From assembly GCF_014200575.1 (NCBI RefSeq), contig NZ_JACHBZ010000001.1, positions 868,001-932,000 of the forward strand: DNA of 64,000 bases. Direction: 5' to 3'. Origin of the DNA: Mucilaginibacter saanensis. Lineage in GTDB: Bacteria > Bacteroidota > Bacteroidia > Sphingobacteriales > Sphingobacteriaceae. Below are positions 54,494 to 64,000 of this stretch, piece by piece (position 1 is the first letter of the stretch; each line of letters starts with the position of its first letter). The notes beneath the pieces are model-generated. The model searched no databases. It saw only the letters and a list, made by a program, of their open reading frames with translations, and was not told where the DNA came from. Position numbers and translations under genes: made by a program.

Positions 54494-54513
54494 TTACTTA
54501 AACGTTTAAGTAA
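54494..54513. promoter_or_regulatory. LacI-type operator, copy 2 (20-bp perfect palindrome)
   Basis: Identical to the copy at 54429-54448. The centre-to-centre distance of 65 bases is about six helical turns, which would allow a dimer or tetramer to loop the DNA. No LacI-family gene is in the window. Confidence 0.7.
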
Positions 54514-54575
54514 ACGAATCAGAGATAATAAAATTTCATTTTTCATTCTATTAATTTTGTTGTTTTTGTAAGTGG

Positions 54576-55562
54576 CTAAAGCCATTTATTGGCCTTATAC
54601 CAGGTTAATGTTTCAGTTAAACCACGCTCCAGGTTATATGTTGGATAGAACCCCAGGTCTGATTTAGCTTTTTCATTATCGCATGACCAATTTACGGCCA
54701 TGAGCTCATCTATTTTTTCAAGATTTACTACTGCGGCTTTATTCCTCAAATAACTTACTTTTTCAGATACAACCGCTATTATTTTTACAAAATTTACAGG
54801 CAAATGAAACTTTATAGTTTTTAAGCTCAGCACTTCCTTGGCAATATCGCCTAATTCATACTTGCCGTAAAAGTTTCCGTCGCTCAGATTATATGTTTCA
54901 TGGTTGCCGCCATATAATGCTTTTATAGTAGCCTTTGCTACATCTTTTACATATATAAAGCTCAGCTTTTGTTGGGCCTTGCCTATATAAGGCTCAATAC
55001 CTTTTACCAATTGCTTGAAAAATATAAATATGCCGGTATCTCTTGGTCCATAAACGGCAGTTGGCCGCAATATAGTATAGTTTAAATTTTTAACTGTCCT
55101 CAACTGTTCTTCGGCCAGCAGCTTACTGCGGCCATAAGCGGTTACAGGGTGGGGGGGAGTAGCCTCGGTAATAATGCCTGTGATTGATTTGAGCGGGCCA
55201 ATGGCGGCTAAACTACCTATCAATACAAACTTTTTTAAATTACCGATGGCCTCAACAGCAACTGAAGCCAGATCATGGGTGTGAGTAGCATTAATGTAAT
55301 TATACTCGGCTTGTGAGCGGGCAGAGGTGACACCGGCGGCATGAACAATATAATGAGGATTGAGTGCTGCAAGTTGCGCTTTTAAGCCGGGCAGATCTTT
55401 ATAATCCAGGTAGATATATTTTATATCCAGATGTTTTAAATGATTGGTCTGGCTTCTTTTGCGTACGGCTGCATAAACCTCCAGGTTGTTCTGTAATGCC
55501 TCTTCAATTAAGTGGTAACCTACAAAGCCGCTTGCGCCGGTTATTAAGACCCGCTCCTTCAT
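54576..55562 (-). CDS. NAD(P)-dependent epimerase/dehydratase family protein, candidate ceramide reductase (CerR-like)
   Basis: A 328-residue extended short-chain dehydrogenase: VLITGASGFVGYHLIEEA (Rossmann TGxxGxxG) and Tyr143-Lys147 in VTAYGRSKLLAEEQL, then SFIYVKDVAKATIKAL. Downstream of SPT and a GNAT-like gene, this matches the Caulobacter-type ceramide pathway in which an NAD-epimerase-like protein (CerR) reduces the 3-keto group. It overlaps the GNAT gene by four bases. Alternative: sugar epimerase; context favours ceramide. Confidence 0.8.
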   Translation of the reverse strand: MKERVLITGASGFVGYHLIEEALQNNLEVYAAVRKRSQTNHLKHLDIKYIYLDYKDLPGLKAQLAALNPHYIVHAAGVTSARSQAEYNYINATHTHDLASVAVEAIGNLKKFVLIGSLAAIGPLKSITGIITEATPPHPVTAYGRSKLLAEEQLRTVKNLNYTILRPTAVYGPRDTGIFIFFKQLVKGIEPYIGKAQQKLSFIYVKDVAKATIKALYGGNHETYNLSDGNFYGKYELGDIAKEVLSLKTIKFHLPVNFVKIIAVVSEKVSYLRNKAAVVNLEKIDELMAVNWSCDNEKAKSDLGFYPTYNLERGLTETLTWYKANKWL

Positions 55563-56677
55563 ATCGCTTTTTCGTAAAGCCTGTATTTTTTATATGGATT
55601 TCCGTTTATGGCTTCTATAGCGCGGTTTACCATATCATTATGTTCCAGGGTCCAGCCTGCTTCGGCCTGCTTCATGCCTTTTCTTCTGTACTCTTTAATA
55701 ATGGTACCATATAAACAGGCTTCAATTCCCATTTTACGATAGCCATCAATAACTCCAAGCGCATATATACGCAGGCTTTGAATTTTTTTTCTGCCAAAAA
55801 GTATTTTAAAAATACCGGTAGGCAATAAACGGCCTCGTTTTATTTTCTTGAATATCTCATTATAATTAGGCAGGGCCAGGCCAAAGGCAACTATTTTACC
55901 TTCCTGCTCGGCAACCAGTACAAAATCAGGATCAATTATCAGTTTCAGATCTTTAGCGAGGTAATCAAATTCTTCGTCAGTTAAAGGCACAAACCCGTCA
56001 TTATGATCCCATGCCGAGTTGTAAACCTCGCGTAGTTTGACAGCTTCTTCATTAAACTTTTTTAAGTTTATTGTGCGGATAACAATATTGTTGCGTTTTA
56101 ACCGCTCCTCAAGGGCATTTAATAAACGTACCGATTTATCGTCATAGCTTTTATCGTCCCAGTGCCAGGCAATAAGGTCTACATTTTTAACAAAGCCAAG
56201 TCCATCTATCAAATCAGCATAGTAAGGGGCATTATAGGTTTGCATTAAAAAAGGAGGGCTGTCAAAACCTTCTATTAATAAACCGCATGGCTCGTTAGTT
56301 GAAAAATTAACGGGACCTATAAACTTGCCGGTTACACCCTTTTGTTTGAGCCATTCGGCGGCGGTACTAAAAAGGATGGTTGATACTTCGGTACCATTAA
56401 TGCAATCAAAAAAACCAAAAAAACCATCATTAACATTGTTGAATTTGTTATGCGCATTGTTAAGGATGGCGGCAATACGGCCAACAATTTTATCGCCATT
56501 ATAAGCTAAAAAGGTTTGTACCTGGTTGTGCTTATGAAACGGATGAATGGTAAGTAATTCCCTTTGGGCAATAAATAATTCAGGAACGTAGTAGGGGTCG
56601 TTCTCATACAAATCATGTGGAAAATCAATAAATGAAGCTAATTCCTTTTTAGAATTAACAGTTACTATTTTTATCAT
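55559..56677 (-). CDS. GNAT-like acyltransferase, candidate bacterial ceramide synthase
   Basis: A 372-residue protein with GNAT-like core features: FLAYNGDKIVGRIAAILNN and NDGFVPLTDEEFDYLAKDL, ending with LYGTIIKEYRRKGMKQAEAGWTLEHNDMVNRAIEAINGNPYKKYRLYEK. In Caulobacter and Bacteroides a GNAT-family protein next to SPT acts as ceramide synthase (acyl transfer to the sphingoid amine). Its 3' end overlaps the reductase gene by four bases (ATGA), and the SPT gene is the next gene upstream. Function is inferred from context and family; a different acyltransferase role is possible. Confidence 0.78.
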   Translation of the reverse strand: MIKIVTVNSKKELASFIDFPHDLYENDPYYVPELFIAQRELLTIHPFHKHNQVQTFLAYNGDKIVGRIAAILNNAHNKFNNVNDGFFGFFDCINGTEVSTILFSTAAEWLKQKGVTGKFIGPVNFSTNEPCGLLIEGFDSPPFLMQTYNAPYYADLIDGLGFVKNVDLIAWHWDDKSYDDKSVRLLNALEERLKRNNIVIRTINLKKFNEEAVKLREVYNSAWDHNDGFVPLTDEEFDYLAKDLKLIIDPDFVLVAEQEGKIVAFGLALPNYNEIFKKIKRGRLLPTGIFKILFGRKKIQSLRIYALGVIDGYRKMGIEACLYGTIIKEYRRKGMKQAEAGWTLEHNDMVNRAIEAINGNPYKKYRLYEKAI

Positions 56678-56690
56678 GAGTAGTGCTATT

Positions 56691-56779
56691 TAAGCCAAAA
56701 GCGGAAAGCTAAAAGCAGAAAGCCAAAAGTCTGGCTGCTTTTTTTAACTTTCCGCTTTTAGCTTTTTGCTTTAAGCTTA
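56691..56779. repeat. Imperfect 34-bp inverted repeat between SPT and the ceramide synthase candidate
   Basis: Arms 56691-56724 and 56746-56779 match as reverse complements at 27 of 34 positions, around a 21-base loop. The arms are built from AAAAGCGGAAAGCT-like units that also repeat directly (56697-56710, 56711-56724). The structure starts right after the SPT stop and ends before the next start codon, so it could be an intraoperonic attenuator, a processing hairpin or a REP-like element. Confidence 0.65.
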
Positions 56780-56780
56780 T

Positions 56781-58356
<1,576 letters not shown>

Positions 58357-59700
58357 ATGAAAAAAAACAAATATTTAGCCATTCTCACTATAATCAGCTT
58401 AACATTAATTTTACATTCGCCGCTTTGGGCTCAAACTGGTATTGATACCGTTGGTGGCCCGGTTTCGCTCAGGCAATGTATTGAATATGCACTCCGTAAT
58501 CAGCCGGTAGCACGCCAAGCTTCTATTGATGAGCAAATTAACGAAAGAGATATCAAGATAGGGTTGTCGGCCTGGTTGCCACAGATTAGTTCATCGGGTA
58601 TATATAATTATTATTTTAAGGGAACCCCACAGGCTGGTTCGTCAGGTGCAAATTTCCCGAGCGGTACCGGAATCCGTAATTTATCAACAGTAGGGGTACA
58701 GGCCAGCCAGGTACTATATAATAATGATGTATTGCTGGCGTCAAAAACAGCTAAGTATTCAAGGGAGTATTACAAACAGAATGTTTTAAGCAGCCAGATC
58801 AATGTAGTATCTGATGTAAGCAAGGCCTTTTTTGATGTATTGCTTTCTGAAAAACAACTCAAGATTACCATTGAGGATATTACGAGGCTGCAACGAAGCT
58901 TAAAAGATGCCTTTAATAAATACCAGGCAGGTGTATCTGATAAAACAGATTATAAACAGGCTACCATCGCCCTGAATAACTCATTAGCTACCCGCAAACA
59001 AACCGAGGAGTCAATAAAAGCCAAAACAGCCTACCTGAAACAGGTTATGGGGGTTGATGCTTCTAAAGGGCTCGAACTGGCTTATGATTCGACAAAGTAT
59101 GAGCAGGCTGCTGTTATTGATACTAATCAAAAACTTGATGTGCATAACCGTATTGAATACCGTTTGCTGCAAACTACCAAAACACTGCAAAATATAAACG
59201 TTAACTATTACAGATATGGTTTTCTACCATCGCTATCGGCAGTTGGCAGTTATAATCTGGCTTACTTTAGCCATGATTTTTCAAACCTGTATGATAAAAA
59301 TTACCCTACCGGATACGCGGGACTAACCTTAAGCCTGCCTATTTTTCAAGGAACCAAACGTTTGCAAAACTTAAGCAAGGCTAAATTACAGGTAGAACGT
59401 GCTGATCTGGATATTTTAAATACCCAGAATACCATTAATACCGAATATGTGCAGGCGCTGGCCAGCTACAAAAGCAATTATACCAGCTGGCAGCTCATCA
59501 GGCAAAATGTTGATTTAGCCAAGGATGTTTATAAAATAGTAAGTCTGCAATATCGGGAGGGTGTTAAAACCTACCTTGATGTTATTGTAGCCCAATCAGA
59601 CCTTCGCACTGCCGAACTGAGCTATTATAATGCGCTGTTCCAGTTGTTATCAAGTAAAATTGATCTGGAAAAGGCGTTAGGGACACTTCCTGTTGAATAA
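58357..59700 (+). CDS. TolC family outer-membrane efflux protein
   Basis: A 447-residue outer-membrane channel. From ATG 58357 a signal peptide ends PLWAQT. Two OEP repeats are visible: VSLRQCIEYALRNQPVARQASIDEQI with later DVSKAFFDVLLSEKQLK, and LQYREGVKTYLDVIVAQSDLRTAELSYYNALFQLLSSKIDLEKALG at the end, typical of TolC. It starts an efflux operon with adaptor and RND genes. An in-frame TTG at 58324 is rejected. Confidence 0.92.
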   Translation: MKKNKYLAILTIISLTLILHSPLWAQTGIDTVGGPVSLRQCIEYALRNQPVARQASIDEQINERDIKIGLSAWLPQISSSGIYNYYFKGTPQAGSSGANFPSGTGIRNLSTVGVQASQVLYNNDVLLASKTAKYSREYYKQNVLSSQINVVSDVSKAFFDVLLSEKQLKITIEDITRLQRSLKDAFNKYQAGVSDKTDYKQATIALNNSLATRKQTEESIKAKTAYLKQVMGVDASKGLELAYDSTKYEQAAVIDTNQKLDVHNRIEYRLLQTTKTLQNINVNYYRYGFLPSLSAVGSYNLAYFSHDFSNLYDKNYPTGYAGLTLSLPIFQGTKRLQNLSKAKLQVERADLDILNTQNTINTEYVQALASYKSNYTSWQLIRQNVDLAKDVYKIVSLQYREGVKTYLDVIVAQSDLRTAELSYYNALFQLLSSKIDLEKALGTLPVE

Positions 59701-59828
59701 TAATTGTAAATACGGTTGCCATAAGGCATATATACTAAAAAAAACACGATGGAAATTATCATGCGTTGCTGCTCAAAACAACATCAGTTTATGATAGCTT
59801 CATTACCTAAAAAGAACAAATCACTACA

Positions 59829-61025
59829 ATGAAAAACAGATATATATATTGGTTTGCCCCTGTGGCATTATTAGCACTTGCTTCATGTAAAGGTAAAAAC
59901 CCTAAACAAGATGCCGCCCTGCCGCCAACGCCTGTAAGTGTTGCCGAAGCTAAAAAAGCCGAAGCCGTTTATTATGATCAGTACCAGGGATCGGTTGTAT
60001 CTATAAATACTGTTGAGCTGCGCAGCCAGGTTCCTGGTTTTGTAACGGGCATATTTTTTAAAGAAGGCGATGTGGTACAAAAAGGAAAAGTGCTTTATGA
60101 AATTGATAAGCGTAAATATCTCGCTGCTTATCAGCAGGCGCAGGCCAATGTATTAAGTGCACAAGCCAATCTGGTTAAAGCACAAAAAGATATTGACAGG
60201 TATAACATGTTGCTGCAAAATGATGCAATTGCACGCCAAACCGTTGATCAGGCAACTGCAGCGTTTGAAACTAATAAAAGCCAGGTAGCGGTTGCTAAAG
60301 CCGGTCTGGAGTCGGCCCGTACGGATCTGTCCTTTGCTACTATAACCGCACCTTTTACCGGGCGTATAGGTATATCGCAGGTAAGGTTGGGTACACAGGT
60401 AACAGCAGGCACTACGCTGATGAATACTATATCAGCTGAGCATCCCATAGCTGTTGACGTGGTGGTGAATGAACAGGACATTCAGCGTTTTTATAAACTG
60501 CAAAAAACAAGTACAGATACTACTTTCAAACTACAGCTATCAGACGGCGTTACTACCTATAATAAACCGGGTAAAGTTTTAGCTGTTGACAGAGGGGTTA
60601 ACAACCAAACCGGTACCATTAAAGTGAGGGTACAATTCCCTAACGAGGATGATGTTTTGAAAGATGGTATGAGCTGTGTATTGAAAGTACTAAATGATCA
60701 ATCCGGAAACCGTGTTCAAATTCCTTATAAATCAATATCTGAGCAAATGGGTGAGTTTTTTGTGTTTGTAAGTAAAGATACCACCCTTACTGATACAACC
60801 ACTAAAGATAATGTAAAGAGCCAGGCGCTTATTGCCAAGCAACATAAAGTAGTTTTAGGCCCGCGTGTAGGCAGTGATGTAGTTATCATGAGCGGCGTAG
60901 AGGCGGGCGATAAGGTTGTAACCGACGGTTTTCAGCGCTTACGTGATGGCGGCAAAATTACTTTAGGTAATCCGGCTGCGGCAGGAGCACCAGGACAAGC
61001 AGCCCCAGGACAGGCAAAAAAATAA
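59829..61025 (+). CDS. Efflux RND periplasmic adaptor (membrane fusion protein)
   Basis: A 398-residue lipoprotein; lipobox LLALASCKG (Cys at about 20). The alpha-hairpin shows coiled-coil repeats (AYQQAQANVLSAQANLVKAQKDIDRYNMLLQNDAIARQTVDQA), flanked by lipoyl-domain halves (VELRSQVPGFVTGIFFKEGDVVQKG and TDLSFATITAPFTGRIGISQVRLG). It links the RND pump to TolC. The C-terminus ends in an Ala/Gly/Gln/Pro-rich tail. The pump gene starts 36 bases downstream. Confidence 0.94.
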   Translation: MKNRYIYWFAPVALLALASCKGKNPKQDAALPPTPVSVAEAKKAEAVYYDQYQGSVVSINTVELRSQVPGFVTGIFFKEGDVVQKGKVLYEIDKRKYLAAYQQAQANVLSAQANLVKAQKDIDRYNMLLQNDAIARQTVDQATAAFETNKSQVAVAKAGLESARTDLSFATITAPFTGRIGISQVRLGTQVTAGTTLMNTISAEHPIAVDVVVNEQDIQRFYKLQKTSTDTTFKLQLSDGVTTYNKPGKVLAVDRGVNNQTGTIKVRVQFPNEDDVLKDGMSCVLKVLNDQSGNRVQIPYKSISEQMGEFFVFVSKDTTLTDTTTKDNVKSQALIAKQHKVVLGPRVGSDVVIMSGVEAGDKVVTDGFQRLRDGGKITLGNPAAAGAPGQAAPGQAKK

Positions 61026-61060
61026 GGAAAGTAACCGGGGTTTTATAAAAAACATTAAGA

Positions 61061-64000
61061 ATGATAGCAGATACCTTTATACGAAGACCAGTTACAGCTA
61101 TAGTTATATCACTGGTGATAGTTATTGTCGGCATATTGGCAATAAGTAGCTTGGCCATTGGTCAGTATCCTGAAATTACACCGCCAACGGTAAATATAAC
61201 CGGTACCTATACGGGGGCCGATGCATTAACCGTTGAGCAAACCGTGGCTACACCCGTAGAGGTACAGGTGAACGGAACGCCCGGTATGACCTATTTACAA
61301 AGTAACAGTACCAGCAACGGGGCCATGAGCATGACCGTTAACTTTGATGTAGGTACAGATATTAATATAGCGGCCCTTGACGTGCAAAACCGGGTAGGTA
61401 TTGCAACGCCAACGCTGCCGCAGGAGGTGCAACGCCTTGGCTTAACCGTGCGTAAACGTAATCCGAGTATTTTGATGCTGGTAGCTATTTATGCTCCCAA
61501 GGGATCACACAACGTTACCTTTTTAGATAACTATACCAACGTTTTTGTACGTGATGCACTTTTACGCGCCAAAGGAGTAGGAGACGTGTTTACCCGTGCC
61601 GATGATTTTAGTATGCGTATTTGGCTTAAGCCTGATAAGCTTGCCGCACTGGGTATGACCGCTGCCGATGTAACCAATGCGCTTGCCGAGCAAAATGCTC
61701 AGGTAGCTGCAGGTTCGGTAGGTTCAACACCACAAGAGAACGGACAGCCATTTGAATACACAGTACTGGTGCAGGGGCGTTTAAGCAAGCAATCAGAATT
61801 TGAAAATATTATTGTACGTACACAGCCAAGTAATGGTGCTATAGTGCATTTAAAAGATGTAGCCCGTGTTGAACTGGGTAAGTTTAATTATGCCGGTAAC
61901 TCATTTGTTGATGGTAAACGTGCGTCTTACCTGTTAGTTTATCAAGCACCAAACAGTAATGCACTTGAAACTGCCGATAATGTTTACGCGGTTATGGAAG
62001 GGCTAAAAACAGCTTTCCCTGCCGATGTGGACTACGTAGTTCCTTTTGAATCGGTAACGGTTGTAAAGGTATCGGTACATGAAGTAATTGAAACATTGGT
62101 AATAGCGCTGATACTGGTTATTATAGTGGTATTCCTGTTTTTACAAAGCTGGCGTACTACGCTTATCCCGGTACTGGCTATCCCCGTATCCATTATTGGT
62201 ACGTTCATCTTCTTTATTCCACTGCATTTTACCATTAATACATTAACCTTGTTTGGTTTCGTACTGGCTATTGGTATTGTGGTGGATGACGCCATTGTGG
62301 TGGTAGAGGCTGTGCAGCACTATATGGATGAGGAGGGCATGTCGCCTAAGGAGGCAACTGTACATGCCATGCGTGATATATCTGCGCCGGTAATAGCCAT
62401 AGCGCTTATATTGGCTGCGGTGTTTGTCCCGGTTGGTTTTGTACCCGGTATTGTAGGGCGGCTTTACCAGCAGTTTGCGATAACCATCGCTATATCGGTA
62501 TTGATATCGGCTTTTGTGGCGCTTTCATTAACACCGGCACTTTGTACGTTAATATTAAAACCACATAAACTTGATGAGAAGTCAAAAGGGCTTGACAAAT
62601 TCTTCTTTAAGTTTAATGCCTGGTTTGAGCGTGTTACGGGCAGGTACCGCAACGGGGTTGATAAGAGTATCAAGAACTCCAAATTCATTGTTATTATATT
62701 GGTGTGTATTATTGTAGGTACCATCATCCTGTTTCAGCGTAAGCCAAGCGGGTTTATACCTACAGAGGATGACGGCCGTATTTATATTACCTATGATTTG
62801 CCCGAGGCGTCATCAACCCAGCGTACGGTAGCTGTACTGCATGAAATGATGAAAACGCTTGACAGTGTTCCCGAGATTGGCCATTATGCAGCATTGGGAG
62901 GATTAAACGCGGTTACATTCGCCACCAAATCAAACAGTGCCACCATATTTGTGCAGCTTAAACCATGGGATGAGCGTAAGGGAAAAGAGCATACCATATT
63001 TCCTTTGGTAGGGATGCTTCAAAAGCGCCTGTCGCGATTTAAAGAGGCCAGCGTGGTTGTAATTCCGCCGCCTGCTATACCCGGTTTAGGTAACACGGCT
63101 GGTTTCTCGTTTATATTAGAGGAGAAACAGGCTGGGGGCGATATCAAATATTTTGAATCAGTAATGCGTAATTTTATAGCTGAGGTTAGTAAACGCCGCG
63201 AAATTTCAAAGGCCTTCTCTTTCTTCACGGCACGTACACCGGCTTACCAGTTAACTATTGACAGGGAGAAAACAAAACGGTTAGGCGTACAGCTATCTGA
63301 TGTGAACGCAGCTTTGCAAACTTATATGGGTAGCTCATACATCAATGATTTAACCCTTTATGGGCGTACATTCCGCGTGGTGGCCCAGGCCGATACAAAT
63401 TACCGTACCAGTATTCAAAACATTGGACAATACTTTGTACGTAACCAGGCCGGCACCATGGTGCCGCTAAGCACCTTAACCAGTTATAAGGTAATTGAAA
63501 ATGCACCGTTGATATCGCATTATAACCTGTTCCGGTCTGCCGAGATAGATGGTAACCCTGCACCTGGCTACAGTAGCGGCGATGCATTGAATGCACTGGA
63601 AGAGGTTGCCGCTAAAACATTACCGCAGGGTTACGGCTATGAGTTTTCGGGCTTAAGCCGCGAGGAAAAACTATCAGGCTCAAAAACCATATACATCTTT
63701 ATGTTATCCATCGGTTTTGTGTTCCTGTTTCTGGCAGCGCTTTATGAAAGCTGGTCGGTGCCATTCTCGGTACTGTTGGCTGTACCGTTAGGAGCCTTTG
63801 GTGCTATCCTGTTTTTAACGTTTAATCCGAGTTTGGATAATAACGTGTACGCGCAAATTGGTTTAATTACGCTGATTGGTTTGGCTGCCAAAAACGCCAT
63901 CCTGATTGTGGAGTTTGCCAAAGAACGTGTGGATAGGGGTATGGAGCTTGAAAAAGCAACATTAGATGCCGTAAAGCTTAGGTTACGACCAATCATCATG
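61061..64000 (+). CDS. RND efflux transporter permease (HAE1/AcrB type), cut by the window end
   Basis: Open from ATG 61061 to the window edge (980 codons; family length about 1,050). N-terminal motif MIADTFIRRPVTAIVISLVIVIVGILAI, porter-domain blocks (IGQYPEITPPTVNI, LPQEVQRLGLTVRK), TM4 Asp pair in LAIGIVVDDAIVVVEAV, and the second-half repeat ending GLAAKNAILIVEFAKE. It exports drugs or other amphiphiles, energised by protons. Third gene of the TolC-adaptor-RND unit. Confidence 0.95.
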   Translation, partial: MIADTFIRRPVTAIVISLVIVIVGILAISSLAIGQYPEITPPTVNITGTYTGADALTVEQTVATPVEVQVNGTPGMTYLQSNSTSNGAMSMTVNFDVGTDINIAALDVQNRVGIATPTLPQEVQRLGLTVRKRNPSILMLVAIYAPKGSHNVTFLDNYTNVFVRDALLRAKGVGDVFTRADDFSMRIWLKPDKLAALGMTAADVTNALAEQNAQVAAGSVGSTPQENGQPFEYTVLVQGRLSKQSEFENIIVRTQPSNGAIVHLKDVARVELGKFNYAGNSFVDGKRASYLLVYQAPNSNALETADNVYAVMEGLKTAFPADVDYVVPFESVTVVKVSVHEVIETLVIALILVIIVVFLFLQSWRTTLIPVLAIPVSIIGTFIFFIPLHFTINTLTLFGFVLAIGIVVDDAIVVVEAVQHYMDEEGMSPKEATVHAMRDISAPVIAIALILAAVFVPVGFVPGIVGRLYQQFAITIAISVLISAFVALSLTPALCTLILKPHKLDEKSKGLDKFFFKFNAWFERVTGRYRNGVDKSIKNSKFIVIILVCIIVGTIILFQRKPSGFIPTEDDGRIYITYDLPEASSTQRTVAVLHEMMKTLDSVPEIGHYAALGGLNAVTFATKSNSATIFVQLKPWDERKGKEHTIFPLVGMLQKRLSRFKEASVVVIPPPAIPGLGNTAGFSFILEEKQAGGDIKYFESVMRNFIAEVSKRREISKAFSFFTARTPAYQLTIDREKTKRLGVQLSDVNAALQTYMGSSYINDLTLYGRTFRVVAQADTNYRTSIQNIGQYFVRNQAGTMVPLSTLTSYKVIENAPLISHYNLFRSAEIDGNPAPGYSSGDALNALEEVAAKTLPQGYGYEFSGLSREEKLSGSKTIYIFMLSIGFVFLFLAALYESWSVPFSVLLAVPLGAFGAILFLTFNPSLDNNVYAQIGLITLIGLAAKNAILIVEFAKERVDRGMELEKATLDAVKLRLRPIIM

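Overview
The window looks like chromosome of a member of the Bacteroidota, most probably family Sphingobacteriaceae (Mucilaginibacter/Pedobacter-like). The reasons are moderate GC, many signal peptides ending in AQ, lipoproteins with short lipoboxes, GH2/GH78/GH5 polysaccharide hydrolases, DUF5686 and RND/TolC efflux genes, promoter boxes of the TTTG...TAnnTTTG type, and a sphingolipid pathway. I see no prophage, insertion sequence or CRISPR array. Species assignment is inference.

Left part (1-11,900): two tandem AhpD-like genes, a GH25 lysozyme, a truncated haemoglobin with a palindromic operator, a MarR-MFS-isochorismatase operon, an NHL-repeat lipoprotein, a frameshifted DUF4242 gene, a zinc alcohol dehydrogenase with an AraC regulator, an odd small-gene zone (9,740-10,282) including an ORF broken by one in-frame TGA, fabH, a REP-like hairpin repeat and an acyl-CoA thioesterase. 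From 11,892 to 25,600: GH2 facing a GDSL esterase, YitT, START protein, GH78, a frameshifted S41 peptidase with its MarR regulator, an arylesterase, YdcF and a two-component system.

Middle (25,600-46,990): a Usp-bestrophin pair behind tandem direct repeats, an Anbu (proteasome-like) plus transglutaminase pair, a SAM-I riboswitch read into a tRNA-Cys-like gene, argH, YwbE, DUF1345, DUF72, an amidase, a methyltransferase, a PEBP protein, AraC, a phosphodiesterase, GH5, a fused alpha/beta-hydrolase-GDSL esterase, a BLUF photoreceptor, a PhnP-like hydrolase, a ChbG-like deacetylase, a CAP protein and a frameshifted TPR membrane protein.

Right part (47,204-57,989, all minus strand): the most coherent system. 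Serine palmitoyltransferase, a GNAT-like candidate ceramide synthase and an NAD-epimerase candidate ceramide reductase form one transcription unit. They are followed by inositol-3-phosphate synthase (behind twin 20-bp palindromes), a DUF5686 outer-membrane protein, a CDP-alcohol phosphatidyltransferase, a fatty-acid-hydroxylase family protein and an AUR1-like PAP2 protein. Together these could make hydroxylated ceramide and transfer phosphoinositol to it. The window ends in a TolC-adaptor-RND efflux operon whose pump gene runs off the right edge.

Three genes carry single-base frameshifts, two of them in long homopolymers, so some lesions may be sequencing or assembly errors rather than biology.
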